33,257 bases of DNA from a candidate division TM6 bacterium UASB340 (lineage in GTDB: Bacteria > Babelota > Babeliae > Babelales > UASB340), in contig LDIX01000001.1 of NCBI GenBank assembly GCA_001468925.1, positions 58,477-91,733 on the forward strand, written 5' to 3'. Below, in pieces: positions 18,287-24,537 of this stretch. A program made the translations under genes and the position numbers. The stretch's first letter is position 1. Each line of letters opens with the position of its first letter. Below the pieces are notes generated by a model. That model did no database searches. It was given only the letters and a program-made list of their open reading frames with translations, and was not told the origin of the DNA.

Positions 18287-18967
18287 TTAATTTTGTACAA
18301 CCTTTTCAACGCACTTTTGGTCAACAAAACCAACGGTGCGTTGATTTTTTATTCTATAAAAATCACCAACATTATCTTCAACCCTAACAACAGTTGCTTG
18401 TGGAATAATTGCAATTAAAGAATAATCATAACCTGCTCCTGAATAAATTTTTGTATCATCTAAAACAACAACGCCATAATTTGTAAAATCCAATTTATAT
18501 CTTAAAACCAAAGTCAATCCGGAAAATGCCAGGCCAAAAAACAATATAAATATCAACAACTTTCTTTTTCGTCTAAACAATCTTCGAATGCTTAAAAAAG
18601 CAATTATCCAAATTAGCAAAAATATAATTTTTATAGTTATATGAGGCACAGTTCTTACGACTAACACAAAATAGTCTCTAATTAATCTTAAATCTTTAAA
18701 TAATTGTAGCTTATTGCTTTGTTTTTGAACAAAAAGCTCTTGTTTTAAATTATCAATTTTTTTAAGTACAGGTAATTTATCAAAAATACCAAGTTCAAGC
18801 TCTGCTCGTTTCCAATAAAGCATCGCTCTACCATAATCTTTATTTTGATATGCAATGTCACCTAAATTATTATTATCAACAATATCAAAAGCATCTTGTC
18901 CAAAAATATTTTTTGCAAATAACGAAAAAACAAAATATATATATAAATATCTTTTTCTAAAAAACAT
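18287..18967 (-). CDS. BatE-like membrane protein: signal peptide, TPR, two TM helices, SH3b domain
   Basis: 226 aa. Order: signal peptide (residues 1-23, ending ...KNIFGQD); one or two TPR-like helix pairs (NLGDIAYQNKDYGRAMLYWK); hydrophobic segments near 104-122 and 133-151 separated by a basic loop RRLFRRKRKL; C-terminal bacterial SH3 domain (KIYSGAGYDYSLIAIIPQAT then VGDFYRIKN). This layout resembles BatE of the Bacteroidetes aerotolerance locus and other SH3b envelope proteins, but no BatA/B/D or MoxR neighbours are here. The ATG is supported by GAAGGGG 5 nt upstream. Its start, RBS and upstream region lie in a 101-bp sequence repeated at 25995-26095. Confidence 0.75.
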   Translation of the reverse strand: MFFRKRYLYIYFVFSLFAKNIFGQDAFDIVDNNNLGDIAYQNKDYGRAMLYWKRAELELGIFDKLPVLKKIDNLKQELFVQKQSNKLQLFKDLRLIRDYFVLVVRTVPHITIKIIFLLIWIIAFLSIRRLFRRKRKLLIFILFFGLAFSGLTLVLRYKLDFTNYGVVVLDDTKIYSGAGYDYSLIAIIPQATVVRVEDNVGDFYRIKNQRTVGFVDQKCVEKVVQN

Positions 18968-19042
18968 TAAAAGCCCCTTCTATAAAATTATTATAAAAAA
19001 TTTTATCATAAAATATATTTTTTGCTTGCGACTTGTTAAGAT
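18942..19042. repeat. 101-bp direct repeat, left copy (DR-L) flanking the toxin island
   Basis: Identical to 25995-26095 except for one base (C in the run CTTTTTCT becomes T in the right copy). The copy spans the first 8-9 codons, Shine-Dalgarno sequence and upstream region of the BatE-like gene. Similarity stops sharply on both sides. The two copies bracket the leftward toxin-immunity gene set. Confidence 0.95.
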
Positions 19043-19159
19043 AATCATAAACCATAGTAGATATTTTCTGTTATGATAATGCCATAATGTTATTCAAATA
19101 AGTATAATTTTGGCATAAAATAGTAGATTTATTTTTTATCCAAATACCTTAATCACAAC

Positions 19160-19285
19160 TTATCTTAATGTCTTTGCACTTACCTTTATGAAATAAAGCT
19201 CTTTTAGTTTTTCAGCGGAAATTGTTGGTCCAAAAAACTTACTCCCATGTTCAAATAATTTTAAAGTAAGTTTTCGGGGCCCGAC
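19160..19285 (-). pseudogene. transposase remnant (ISNCY-like integrase-type fragment)
   Basis: The reverse strand reads ...LKLFEHGSKFFGPTISAEKL, then KELYFIKVSAKTLR followed by a stop. The FGPT(x)AEKL...I(K)VS(x)TLR pattern is typical of the region just before the catalytic core of ISNCY/ISPna2-type transposases. Only about 40 codons remain, with no start and no DDE core, so it is a decayed scrap. It lies between the left direct repeat and the last island gene, pointing to past mobile-element activity at this edge. Identification is from memory of the motif. Confidence 0.6.
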
Positions 19286-19306
19286 TAATATGAAAGCAAT
19301 ATTATT

Positions 19307-20182
19307 TTATATATTTTTCCATAATTTAACAAAAGGACATGCTGCAAGTCTAAACGTATTAGCCATTAAAAGAATCGGAGCTTCTATAGTTGTTAATGTA
19401 TTATCAAATTGTGTAAGCATTAAACCCTTAAAGCTATCTGATGGAAAAAGAGTTTGATTTTCAAATAAAGTTTTTATAGTTGGATTTATATTATCAATTT
19501 CAAGTTTTTTTAATCTTTCATATTCTGATTTTATAAATTCATCTTCTTGATTTTTTTTTTTGAAAGCCTCTTGTGCTTTTTTATCTATCCAGCCATCAAT
19601 ATATGTTTCATCTTTATCATCGTCTTGAAAGTAAACTTTTATTCGTTTAGCTTTTTTAAGTTTTTCTATCGTCTCTTTATCGTTATAGAAAGTAGTTAAT
19701 ACACTATCAAGATTATCTTTAAAGTCTTTTAGCTCATCTATACCTAAATCCTTTGTCTTATCACGTTTAAGATGAACTGAATCTCTTATTTTTTTACCTA
19801 TATCGGAATCCCATGTCCAATCTTTTATATTTTTTAAAGTATCTTTGGCATGATATCTGAATTTATCCGACCAGGCAGCACCACCCGCCGCAGCAACTGT
19901 TACCACAGCAAGCGCAATTCTAGTGTAATATTCAGGTTTATCTATATTAGATTGTCCTACCATTTGATTATTAGAAGCAGTAACCGCTAAAACATCTAAA
20001 GCTTTATTTATTTGTTGCTCTTTTTGTTCCATTTTACTTTCAAAAACCTCATCTATTAATATATCTCTAGCCCTACTAAGTACTGGTGTTGCTACAGAAC
20101 CAATAGCAGATGTAACAACACCCATTGAATATAAATTTGACGAAATCAAAACTAAAATAATTATAATTGTATATATTTTCAT
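19307..20182 (-). CDS. secreted protein at the distal end of the toxin island, function unknown
   Basis: 291 aa from the ATG at 20182 (AGGATG just upstream; an ATG two codons earlier would touch the Shine-Dalgarno). Signal peptide in residues 1-20 (IYTIIIILVLISSNLYS). A second hydrophobic segment lies near residues 86-104 (RIALAVVTVAAAGGAAW). The rest is charged and helical (long Lys/Glu stretches), ending in a short hydrophobic tail with ACPFVKLWKNI. I recognise no family. As the last gene of the leftward set it could be a delivery or effector component, or a passenger. All island proteins with signal peptides are the toxins and this one. Confidence 0.6.
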   Translation of the reverse strand: MKIYTIIIILVLISSNLYSMGVVTSAIGSVATPVLSRARDILIDEVFESKMEQKEQQINKALDVLAVTASNNQMVGQSNIDKPEYYTRIALAVVTVAAAGGAAWSDKFRYHAKDTLKNIKDWTWDSDIGKKIRDSVHLKRDKTKDLGIDELKDFKDNLDSVLTTFYNDKETIEKLKKAKRIKVYFQDDDKDETYIDGWIDKKAQEAFKKKNQEDEFIKSEYERLKKLEIDNINPTIKTLFENQTLFPSDSFKGLMLTQFDNTLTTIEAPILLMANTFRLAACPFVKLWKNI

Positions 20183-20242
20183 AAACATCCTATAAAATTA
20201 AACTTACTTTTCCCTATAAAAAATATTTTGATAAATAAAAAT

Positions 20243-20683
20243 TTAACTTTTTTTAATAATTTCTATTTTTGGCTCTCTTACTGAAATCACTTCTACAGTA
20301 TAATTCTCTTCTGTTATTGCATAATGCACATATATTTTTTTATCTTCAATAATAATATTCCCTTTTCTAGTTAATTCATTAACCCATGGAGAATTTTTTA
20401 TTACATACGAATGCCATTCAGGATTAAATCTATTGCAATCTATTAATCTTTTGTATCTATCTTGACTATAATAATGACCTGTTATTTTATACGCAGCAAA
20501 ATTTAGATCAAAAGTAATTATAATTGTTGGTTCTAAATTATCTAAATTCACCCGCGCATCATAAAGTTCTATTACTAAATTACCTCCTTCAAATATAATA
20601 CTCTTTATATCTTGCAATAAATTTTTATTTTTTATAATATCCCATCTTTCCCATATTTCATTATTTAAATTCAAATTTTTCAT
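20243..20683 (-). CDS. immunity-family protein (copy D), orphan
   Basis: 146 aa, cytosolic (no signal). It belongs to the same family as the genes at 20713, 22564 and 24123: shared pattern of an N-terminal helix, 'LVIELYDAR', 'IIITFDLNFAAYKIT', a W/V..S segment, and near the C-terminus 'IYVHYAITEENYTVEVISVREPKIEI', matching HYxIxDxxYxVDIISxxxPxI. The ATG at 20683 is preferred over an in-frame TTG two codons earlier. No toxin gene is adjacent, so it looks like an accumulated orphan immunity gene. Immunity function is inferred from the position of its relatives after toxin genes. Confidence 0.65.
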   Translation of the reverse strand: MKNLNLNNEIWERWDIIKNKNLLQDIKSIIFEGGNLVIELYDARVNLDNLEPTIIITFDLNFAAYKITGHYYSQDRYKRLIDCNRFNPEWHSYVIKNSPWVNELTRKGNIIIEDKKIYVHYAITEENYTVEVISVREPKIEIIKKS

Positions 20684-20712
20684 AATCAACTTTACGCATT
20701 ATTTTTATAATT

Positions 20713-21129
20713 TTACAAAAGAGCTTCTTGAATACTTGGCTTACATGTAGTTAAAATATCAAGTACATAATTTTCATCAAAAAGTGAATAGTGAATTATT
20801 TTATTAGTATCAATTGTTGAATATGATTCATTTTTTAGCCAAGAAACATATTCTGAATTTTTCACCTCATAAAAACCCCACTTAAAATCAAATTCCGAAT
20901 CTTTTTTTAGGTCTTCATACAATTTTGCCCTTAATTCTTCATTTGTTATTCTGTAAGCAATAAAATTAAAGCCAAAATTAATTACTATATCTAATTCTTT
21001 TTGAATTATATTGGTTCGAAAATCAGACAAAATTACGGAAAGACCGTCTGATCCATTCATAATATACTTAATATCATGGATAATTTTTTTTTCTCCTTGT
21101 ATATGCCATTTTATAATTTTTTGTTTCAC
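20713..21129 (-). CDS. immunity-family protein (copy C), orphan
   Basis: 138 aa, no signal peptide. Family features: 'GLSVILSDFRTN', 'DIVINFGFNFIAYRITNEE', 'GFYEVKNSEYVSWL', 'IIHYSLFDENYVLDILTTCKPS'. The GTG start at 21129 is supported by AAGGA about 7 nt upstream. It sits 29 nt upstream of copy D and 23 nt downstream of the 171-aa gene. No cognate toxin lies next to it. The N-terminal thirds of copies C and D are more like each other than like copies A and B. Confidence 0.65.
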   Translation of the reverse strand: MKQKIIKWHIQGEKKIIHDIKYIMNGSDGLSVILSDFRTNIIQKELDIVINFGFNFIAYRITNEELRAKLYEDLKKDSEFDFKWGFYEVKNSEYVSWLKNESYSTIDTNKIIHYSLFDENYVLDILTTCKPSIQEALL

Positions 21130-21152
21130 AAATTGTCCTTATGCAAATTTAA

Positions 21153-21668
21153 TTATTTAATAAAATAAATTCTAACAGTTGGCGTCATTTGATTATGCTG
21201 TGCAAATAATTCGACCATTTTGCTTGTGAATTCAGATACTGTTATTTCAATTTTATCAAATTTTTGATAATCAAATGTATCTAAAGCATTAACATTGACA
21301 ATAAGTTTTTTGATTTTTTTATTATTTAATAAATTTTCTAAAAATTCTTGAACTCGACTCATTCTTGAAAATAATGATTCATAAACAAGCTTAATATGCT
21401 CCTCTCCTTGAGAAATATCACAATCGCCGCTGAAAAGATTTTCTGCATTAATATCCATTGGGTCATCAGTTAATTCAAAAATCACTTCATTGTTTTTTAG
21501 ATTTTTTAATATATCAGAAAACACATCCGATATATTACCGCCAAAATTTGTACCTATTTTATATTTAACACCTAATCCTGTTATAAAAAACGATAAATCA
21601 ATTATTTCATCAAGAATTATATTATTTCCCGTAGTTAATTCAATTTTTACCAAAATTTTTATACTCAT
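21153..21668 (-). CDS. putative immunity or accessory protein of the island, unknown family
   Basis: 171 aa, no signal peptide, acidic, alternating strands and helices: 'IKILVKIELTTGNNII', a Gly-containing 'YKIGTNFGGNISDVF', 'ELTDDPMDINAENLFSGDCD', and a helical 'YESLFSRMSRVQEFLENLLN'. It does not show the HYxIxDxxY motif of the other island immunity genes. The ATG has GGTGA 6 nt upstream. It may be the cognate of a lost toxin, or an accessory gene of the DUF4258-type cassette just upstream. Confidence 0.55.
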   Translation of the reverse strand: MSIKILVKIELTTGNNIILDEIIDLSFFITGLGVKYKIGTNFGGNISDVFSDILKNLKNNEVIFELTDDPMDINAENLFSGDCDISQGEEHIKLVYESLFSRMSRVQEFLENLLNNKKIKKLIVNVNALDTFDYQKFDKIEITVSEFTSKMVELFAQHNQMTPTVRIYFIK

Positions 21669-21690
21669 AATTCACCAAATATTTTAATTC

Positions 21691-22044
21691 TCAATATTTA
21701 TATTCAACATCTTCTTCAGAAATATTTTTATCGATTTTTGATTTAATATGCACTATTAACATATCCATAAAATAACTAATACTTTTTATTTCCTTTATTC
21801 TAAAATCATAATCAAATCGATTTACATCATATGCATTTAAAAATGCATATTCTAAAGAATTACATATAGAATTGAATTCAATATACCATTCCTTATCATT
21901 TAACTCTGCGGCTCCGGCAAGGGCACCTAAATCAGGCAAAAGATTATTAAGCAATATATTTCCTTTTTTATATTGATCTATTTTTTTTAACATTAAAAAT
22001 AACTGTCTTTGAGTATATAAATACTCATCTGTAAAATTATTCAT
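21691..22044 (-). CDS. putative immunity protein of the headless DUF4258-type cassette
   Basis: 117 aa, all-helical by composition, acidic, no signal peptide. It starts 17 nt after the stop of the toxin remnant (22062-22570) with AGGAG 7 nt before the ATG. The toxin-then-small-acidic-protein order and spacing copy the two complete toxin/immunity pairs upstream, so it is most likely the cognate immunity gene, retained although the toxin is headless and frameshifted. I recognise no family. Confidence 0.6.
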   Translation of the reverse strand: MNNFTDEYLYTQRQLFLMLKKIDQYKKGNILLNNLLPDLGALAGAAELNDKEWYIEFNSICNSLEYAFLNAYDVNRFDYDFRIKEIKSISYFMDMLIVHIKSKIDKNISEEDVEYKY

Positions 22045-22061
22045 AAAAATACTCCTACTAA

Positions 22062-22570
22062 CTAAACTTTTTTTATTTTTCCATTAAATACAGTAACAAC
22101 TTTACCACCGTTTTTTTCGGTAATAACTGAAATATTATTTTCTTTATCATAATAAGTTAGTCTTCCTGGCACATGATTTTGAGATAGCTCTCCATTTTTC
22201 ACTGTGTTTTCAATAACCGATGGAGTAAAACCGCGCCTATTAATCTGATCAACGGCATGGTCGGAATACTCTATACCATTTATATTTGTACTATCATACT
22301 CAGTTAAGGTGTTCCAGTCTTTGCCACTCAGACCCTTTCTACCTACAGGAGTTTTTGGATCAGCATCATCAACCTTTAATACACCATTATCTTTTTTTAC
22401 AAAACGGCTCGCAAGATTGTCTTTTGAGTTATTTTTAATAGGGTTACTCTCATCTTTTTTAAATTCAGGTTTATTAAAATTTTTTTTAGTACCTGTTGTT
22501 TTTTTTCATCCTTCTTTTTATTTTTATCAAAAATTCCTAAGGATTTAGCTAAACTAAAAACTGCTATACC
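22062..22570 (-). pseudogene. headless, frameshifted toxin cassette (linker plus DUF4258-like toxin domain)
   Basis: No start codon and no Hint part. From 22570 the reverse strand encodes GIAVFSLAKSLGIFDKNKKK then DEKKQ, clearly the linker region of the two full toxins, in a frame that stops after about 50 codons. A +1 change in the run of eight A (22499-22506) opens a second frame to 22062: ...LSGKDWNTLTEYDS, then IEYSDHAVDQINRRGFTPSV, IENTVKNGELSQN, GRLTYYDKENNISVITEK and VVTVFNGKIKKV. The HAxxxxxxRGxxxxxIxxxxxNG...VxT pattern resembles DUF4258-type toxin tips of polymorphic toxins. It begins inside the last codons of the preceding immunity gene (7-nt overlap), as expected for a pasted-in silent cassette. 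Confidence 0.75.
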
Positions 22571-22962
22571 TTAGGATTATTATTTTTAAAAATTATTTTT
22601 GGTGCATCTGTAGAAATAATATCTATAACATAATCATCATCATATATAAGAAAATGTCTTACATTTTTATCCACAGAAAAAATTAATCCACATGATTCTT
22701 CATTTATTTTTTTCAAATACTTAGAATCTAAAATTTCAACAACTGGCCAATAATCAGTTAAACCATCTAATTTTAAATCATTGATTCTATATAACTCCCT
22801 CGAAAATCTATAATCAACATAGCTTTTTCCAAAATCAAGAATAGTTTTATTTTTTTTCATATGCCCCAAAATTATTTTTAGTCGACCATTTTTATGTATT
22901 AGATCTAAAAAATAATTTTTTTTATCTAAAATATTTTTACCGATTTCAATTAAATTTTTCAT
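22564..22962 (-). CDS. immunity protein of toxin B
   Basis: 132 aa from the ATG at 22962, 11 nt after the toxin B stop (an in-frame TTG would overlap it). No signal peptide, so cytosolic, as expected for protection of the producer. Family features: 'RLKIILGHMKK', 'LDFGKSYVDYRFSRELYRI', 'YWPVVEILDSKYLKKINEES', 'VRHFLIYDDDYVIDIIS'. It aligns along its length with the immunity gene of toxin A (24123), particularly WPxxEVLDSxYLKKIxxES, but is clearly diverged. Its final codons (NNPKV, stop) run into the headless toxin cassette. Confidence 0.75.
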   Translation of the reverse strand: MKNLIEIGKNILDKKNYFLDLIHKNGRLKIILGHMKKNKTILDFGKSYVDYRFSRELYRINDLKLDGLTDYWPVVEILDSKYLKKINEESCGLIFSVDKNVRHFLIYDDDYVIDIISTDAPKIIFKNNNPKV

Positions 22963-22973
22963 AAAATATACTT

Positions 22974-24053
22974 TCAATTATACCTTATTTTAATATAATT
23001 ATTCTCACCAATTTGTATTTCTAATGTTGGTTTATTACCAGATCTTAAACTACTAAAATTTCTATCAATAACTGGTTCACCATTTCGCGTTCTTCCCACC
23101 CTAATAACGCCACGAGCCGTTTGTTTATGTTCAATTTTGCCTTTATTAAGTTTGTTAAAATCTTTTTCTTTTTGATTATTTTTTCCACTCTTTTCGTAAA
23201 CTTTTGATGGTCCTTTTTGTTTATCTTTAATTTCAATTGCACCATCCAAAACTTCGTCCAAATCAGGATTATTGTTTTTAATTTTATCTTTATCTTGTAC
23301 TTTTTTATCATCAGTCTTTTTTGTCTTATCTGTAGCCTTATTTTCACTTTTATTATTTTCAGCGACTTTAGGCAGTTGCTTCTTATCTTCCTGCTTTTTT
23401 TTCTTATCAAAAAGACCTAAGGATTTAGCTAAGCTAAAAACTGTTACTCCTGTAGAAATAACTGTTTCAATTATTGGTTCAGCTTTATCTCCAATAGTCA
23501 TAAAAATTTGATCCATATTGTGTATTAAAATTGGATTTCCAGCTGAATCACATACAAAATAACAATGTGGTTCTTCAAGCGATAAATCATATATTTCTAT
23601 ATCAATATCAGAATTTTCTTGTATTATATTGTTTATAGATATTTCATTTAAATTCACATCTAAAAACTTATCTCCTAATGATAAATTTTTGCATTCGATC
23701 CATGATTTTGTTTTTGGATTATAAAATTGTGATTGAGCATCTACAAACAATACGCCCGGTTTATCATAATTCGTCTCTAGATATAACAAACCGTAACCGT
23801 TAGTGTTTGCTTTTTTTGTATCTATTAAAATTGCTTTTATTTTTGTATTTACAAATTCAAATAAACCATCTTCTCTTTCTTTTACACTTAAAATTTGATC
23901 TTCAATACTTATATCTTGAATTTTTTTAACACTAATGGGATTTGTGCCCAATACCACCAATGTATCCGTTGGTAATCCTGAAAAAATTGCTTGAAAAAAT
24001 AAATTTAAAAATAACAACAGTATTATTTTGGTTTTGTAATTTTTATAATACAT
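22974..24053 (-). CDS. secreted polymorphic toxin B: signal peptide, degenerate Hint domain, Lys-rich linker, C-terminal toxin domain
   Basis: 359 aa from the ATG at 24053. Order: signal peptide (IILLLFLNLFFQAIFSG); PT-Hint-like domain about residues 25-175 (VKKIQDISIEDQILSVKERE, SLGDKFLDVN, EPHCYFVCDSAGNPILIHN); hydrophobic segment EPIIETVISTGVTVFSLAKS near 195; a Lys/Asp/Asn-rich linker; C-terminal domain of about 80 aa beginning KGPSKVYEKSG and ending KPTLEIQIGENNYIKIRYN. That tip is typical of polymorphic toxin C-termini ending in PTLEIQ...IRY, but I cannot name its enzymatic class. The Hint catalytic residues appear lost: no N-terminal Cys, and the block-B His of TxxHPF is replaced (VDAQSQF). 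Immunity gene directly downstream. Confidence 0.8.
   Translation of the reverse strand: MYYKNYKTKIILLLFLNLFFQAIFSGLPTDTLVVLGTNPISVKKIQDISIEDQILSVKEREDGLFEFVNTKIKAILIDTKKANTNGYGLLYLETNYDKPGVLFVDAQSQFYNPKTKSWIECKNLSLGDKFLDVNLNEISINNIIQENSDIDIEIYDLSLEEPHCYFVCDSAGNPILIHNMDQIFMTIGDKAEPIIETVISTGVTVFSLAKSLGLFDKKKKQEDKKQLPKVAENNKSENKATDKTKKTDDKKVQDKDKIKNNNPDLDEVLDGAIEIKDKQKGPSKVYEKSGKNNQKEKDFNKLNKGKIEHKQTARGVIRVGRTRNGEPVIDRNFSSLRSGNKPTLEIQIGENNYIKIRYN
23348..23426. repeat. 79-bp block identical to 24909-24987 (toxin linker)
   Basis: Every base matches between the two toxin genes over this stretch, which encodes the end of the LAKSLGLFDKKKKQEDKKQ segment and start of the linker. A related stretch is where the headless third cassette begins, so this is a likely recombination site for swapping toxin tips. 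Confidence 0.9.
23833..23936. repeat. 104-bp block identical to 25400-25503 (Hint-domain segment)
   Basis: Perfect identity between toxins B and A over the ISVKKIQDISIEDQILSV region, although sequences immediately outside and the C-terminal tips are diverged. It points to recent duplication or gene conversion of the delivery module. Confidence 0.92.
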
Positions 24054-24122
24054 ACAACATTCCACCATTTTTAATTGTTAATTTATTTTCCATAATAATT
24101 AACTTTTTATTCAAATCATTTA

Positions 24123-24524
24123 TTATTTGTTTAGATAAAGAATAGGTTTTTCTGTAGAAATTATATCAACAATATAATCCTGATCACCAATTATATAATG
24201 TTTCAAATTTGGATTAATAAATAATAAAATTCCATCCGATTCTTTATCTATTTTTTTTAAATAATCAGAATCTAGAACTTCAATTATAGGCCACCAACCA
24301 CATTTCATACCTGAACGATCTGGCCTTCGCCCTTCATTTGAAACTCTGTAGTCTTCCACATTAAATCCAAAATCTACTACTATCTCTGGTTGAAAATTTT
24401 CATTTTTCGAATTATACAAAATTAATCTTAACCCTTTATTATCGGTAATAATAGACGATATAAAAAAATCCTCATTTAAAATATCATCTAATGAAGTTGC
24501 TGTTTTAAAATTAATAAATTTCAT
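24123..24524 (-). CDS. immunity protein of toxin A
   Basis: 133 aa, no signal peptide. The ATG at 24524 is preceded by AAGGATG and lies 13 nt after the toxin A stop. Family features: 'GLRLILYNSKNEN', 'EIVVDFGFNVEDYRVSNEGR', 'WWPIIEVLDSDYLKKIDKES', 'LKHYIIGDQDYIVDIISTEKP'. Best relative in the window is the toxin B immunity gene, in line with the relatedness of the two toxin tips. Function is inferred from order, size and paralogy; I do not recognise a named immunity family. Confidence 0.75.
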   Translation of the reverse strand: MKFINFKTATSLDDILNEDFFISSIITDNKGLRLILYNSKNENFQPEIVVDFGFNVEDYRVSNEGRRPDRSGMKCGWWPIIEVLDSDYLKKIDKESDGILLFINPNLKHYIIGDQDYIVDIISTEKPILYLNK

Positions 24525-24537
24525 AATACTAACATCC

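Noticed and set aside
22309-22548. 79-codon plus-strand frame in the island
   Set aside because: It is antisense to the headless toxin cassette, whose minus-strand frame shows real similarity to the toxin linker and a DUF4258-like tip.
23045-23410. Long Lys/Ile-rich alternative minus-strand frame inside toxin B, also present in toxin A (24789-24971)
   Set aside because: Low-complexity product of an A-rich linker read in another frame; it has no start signals and mirrors the duplication of the toxin genes.
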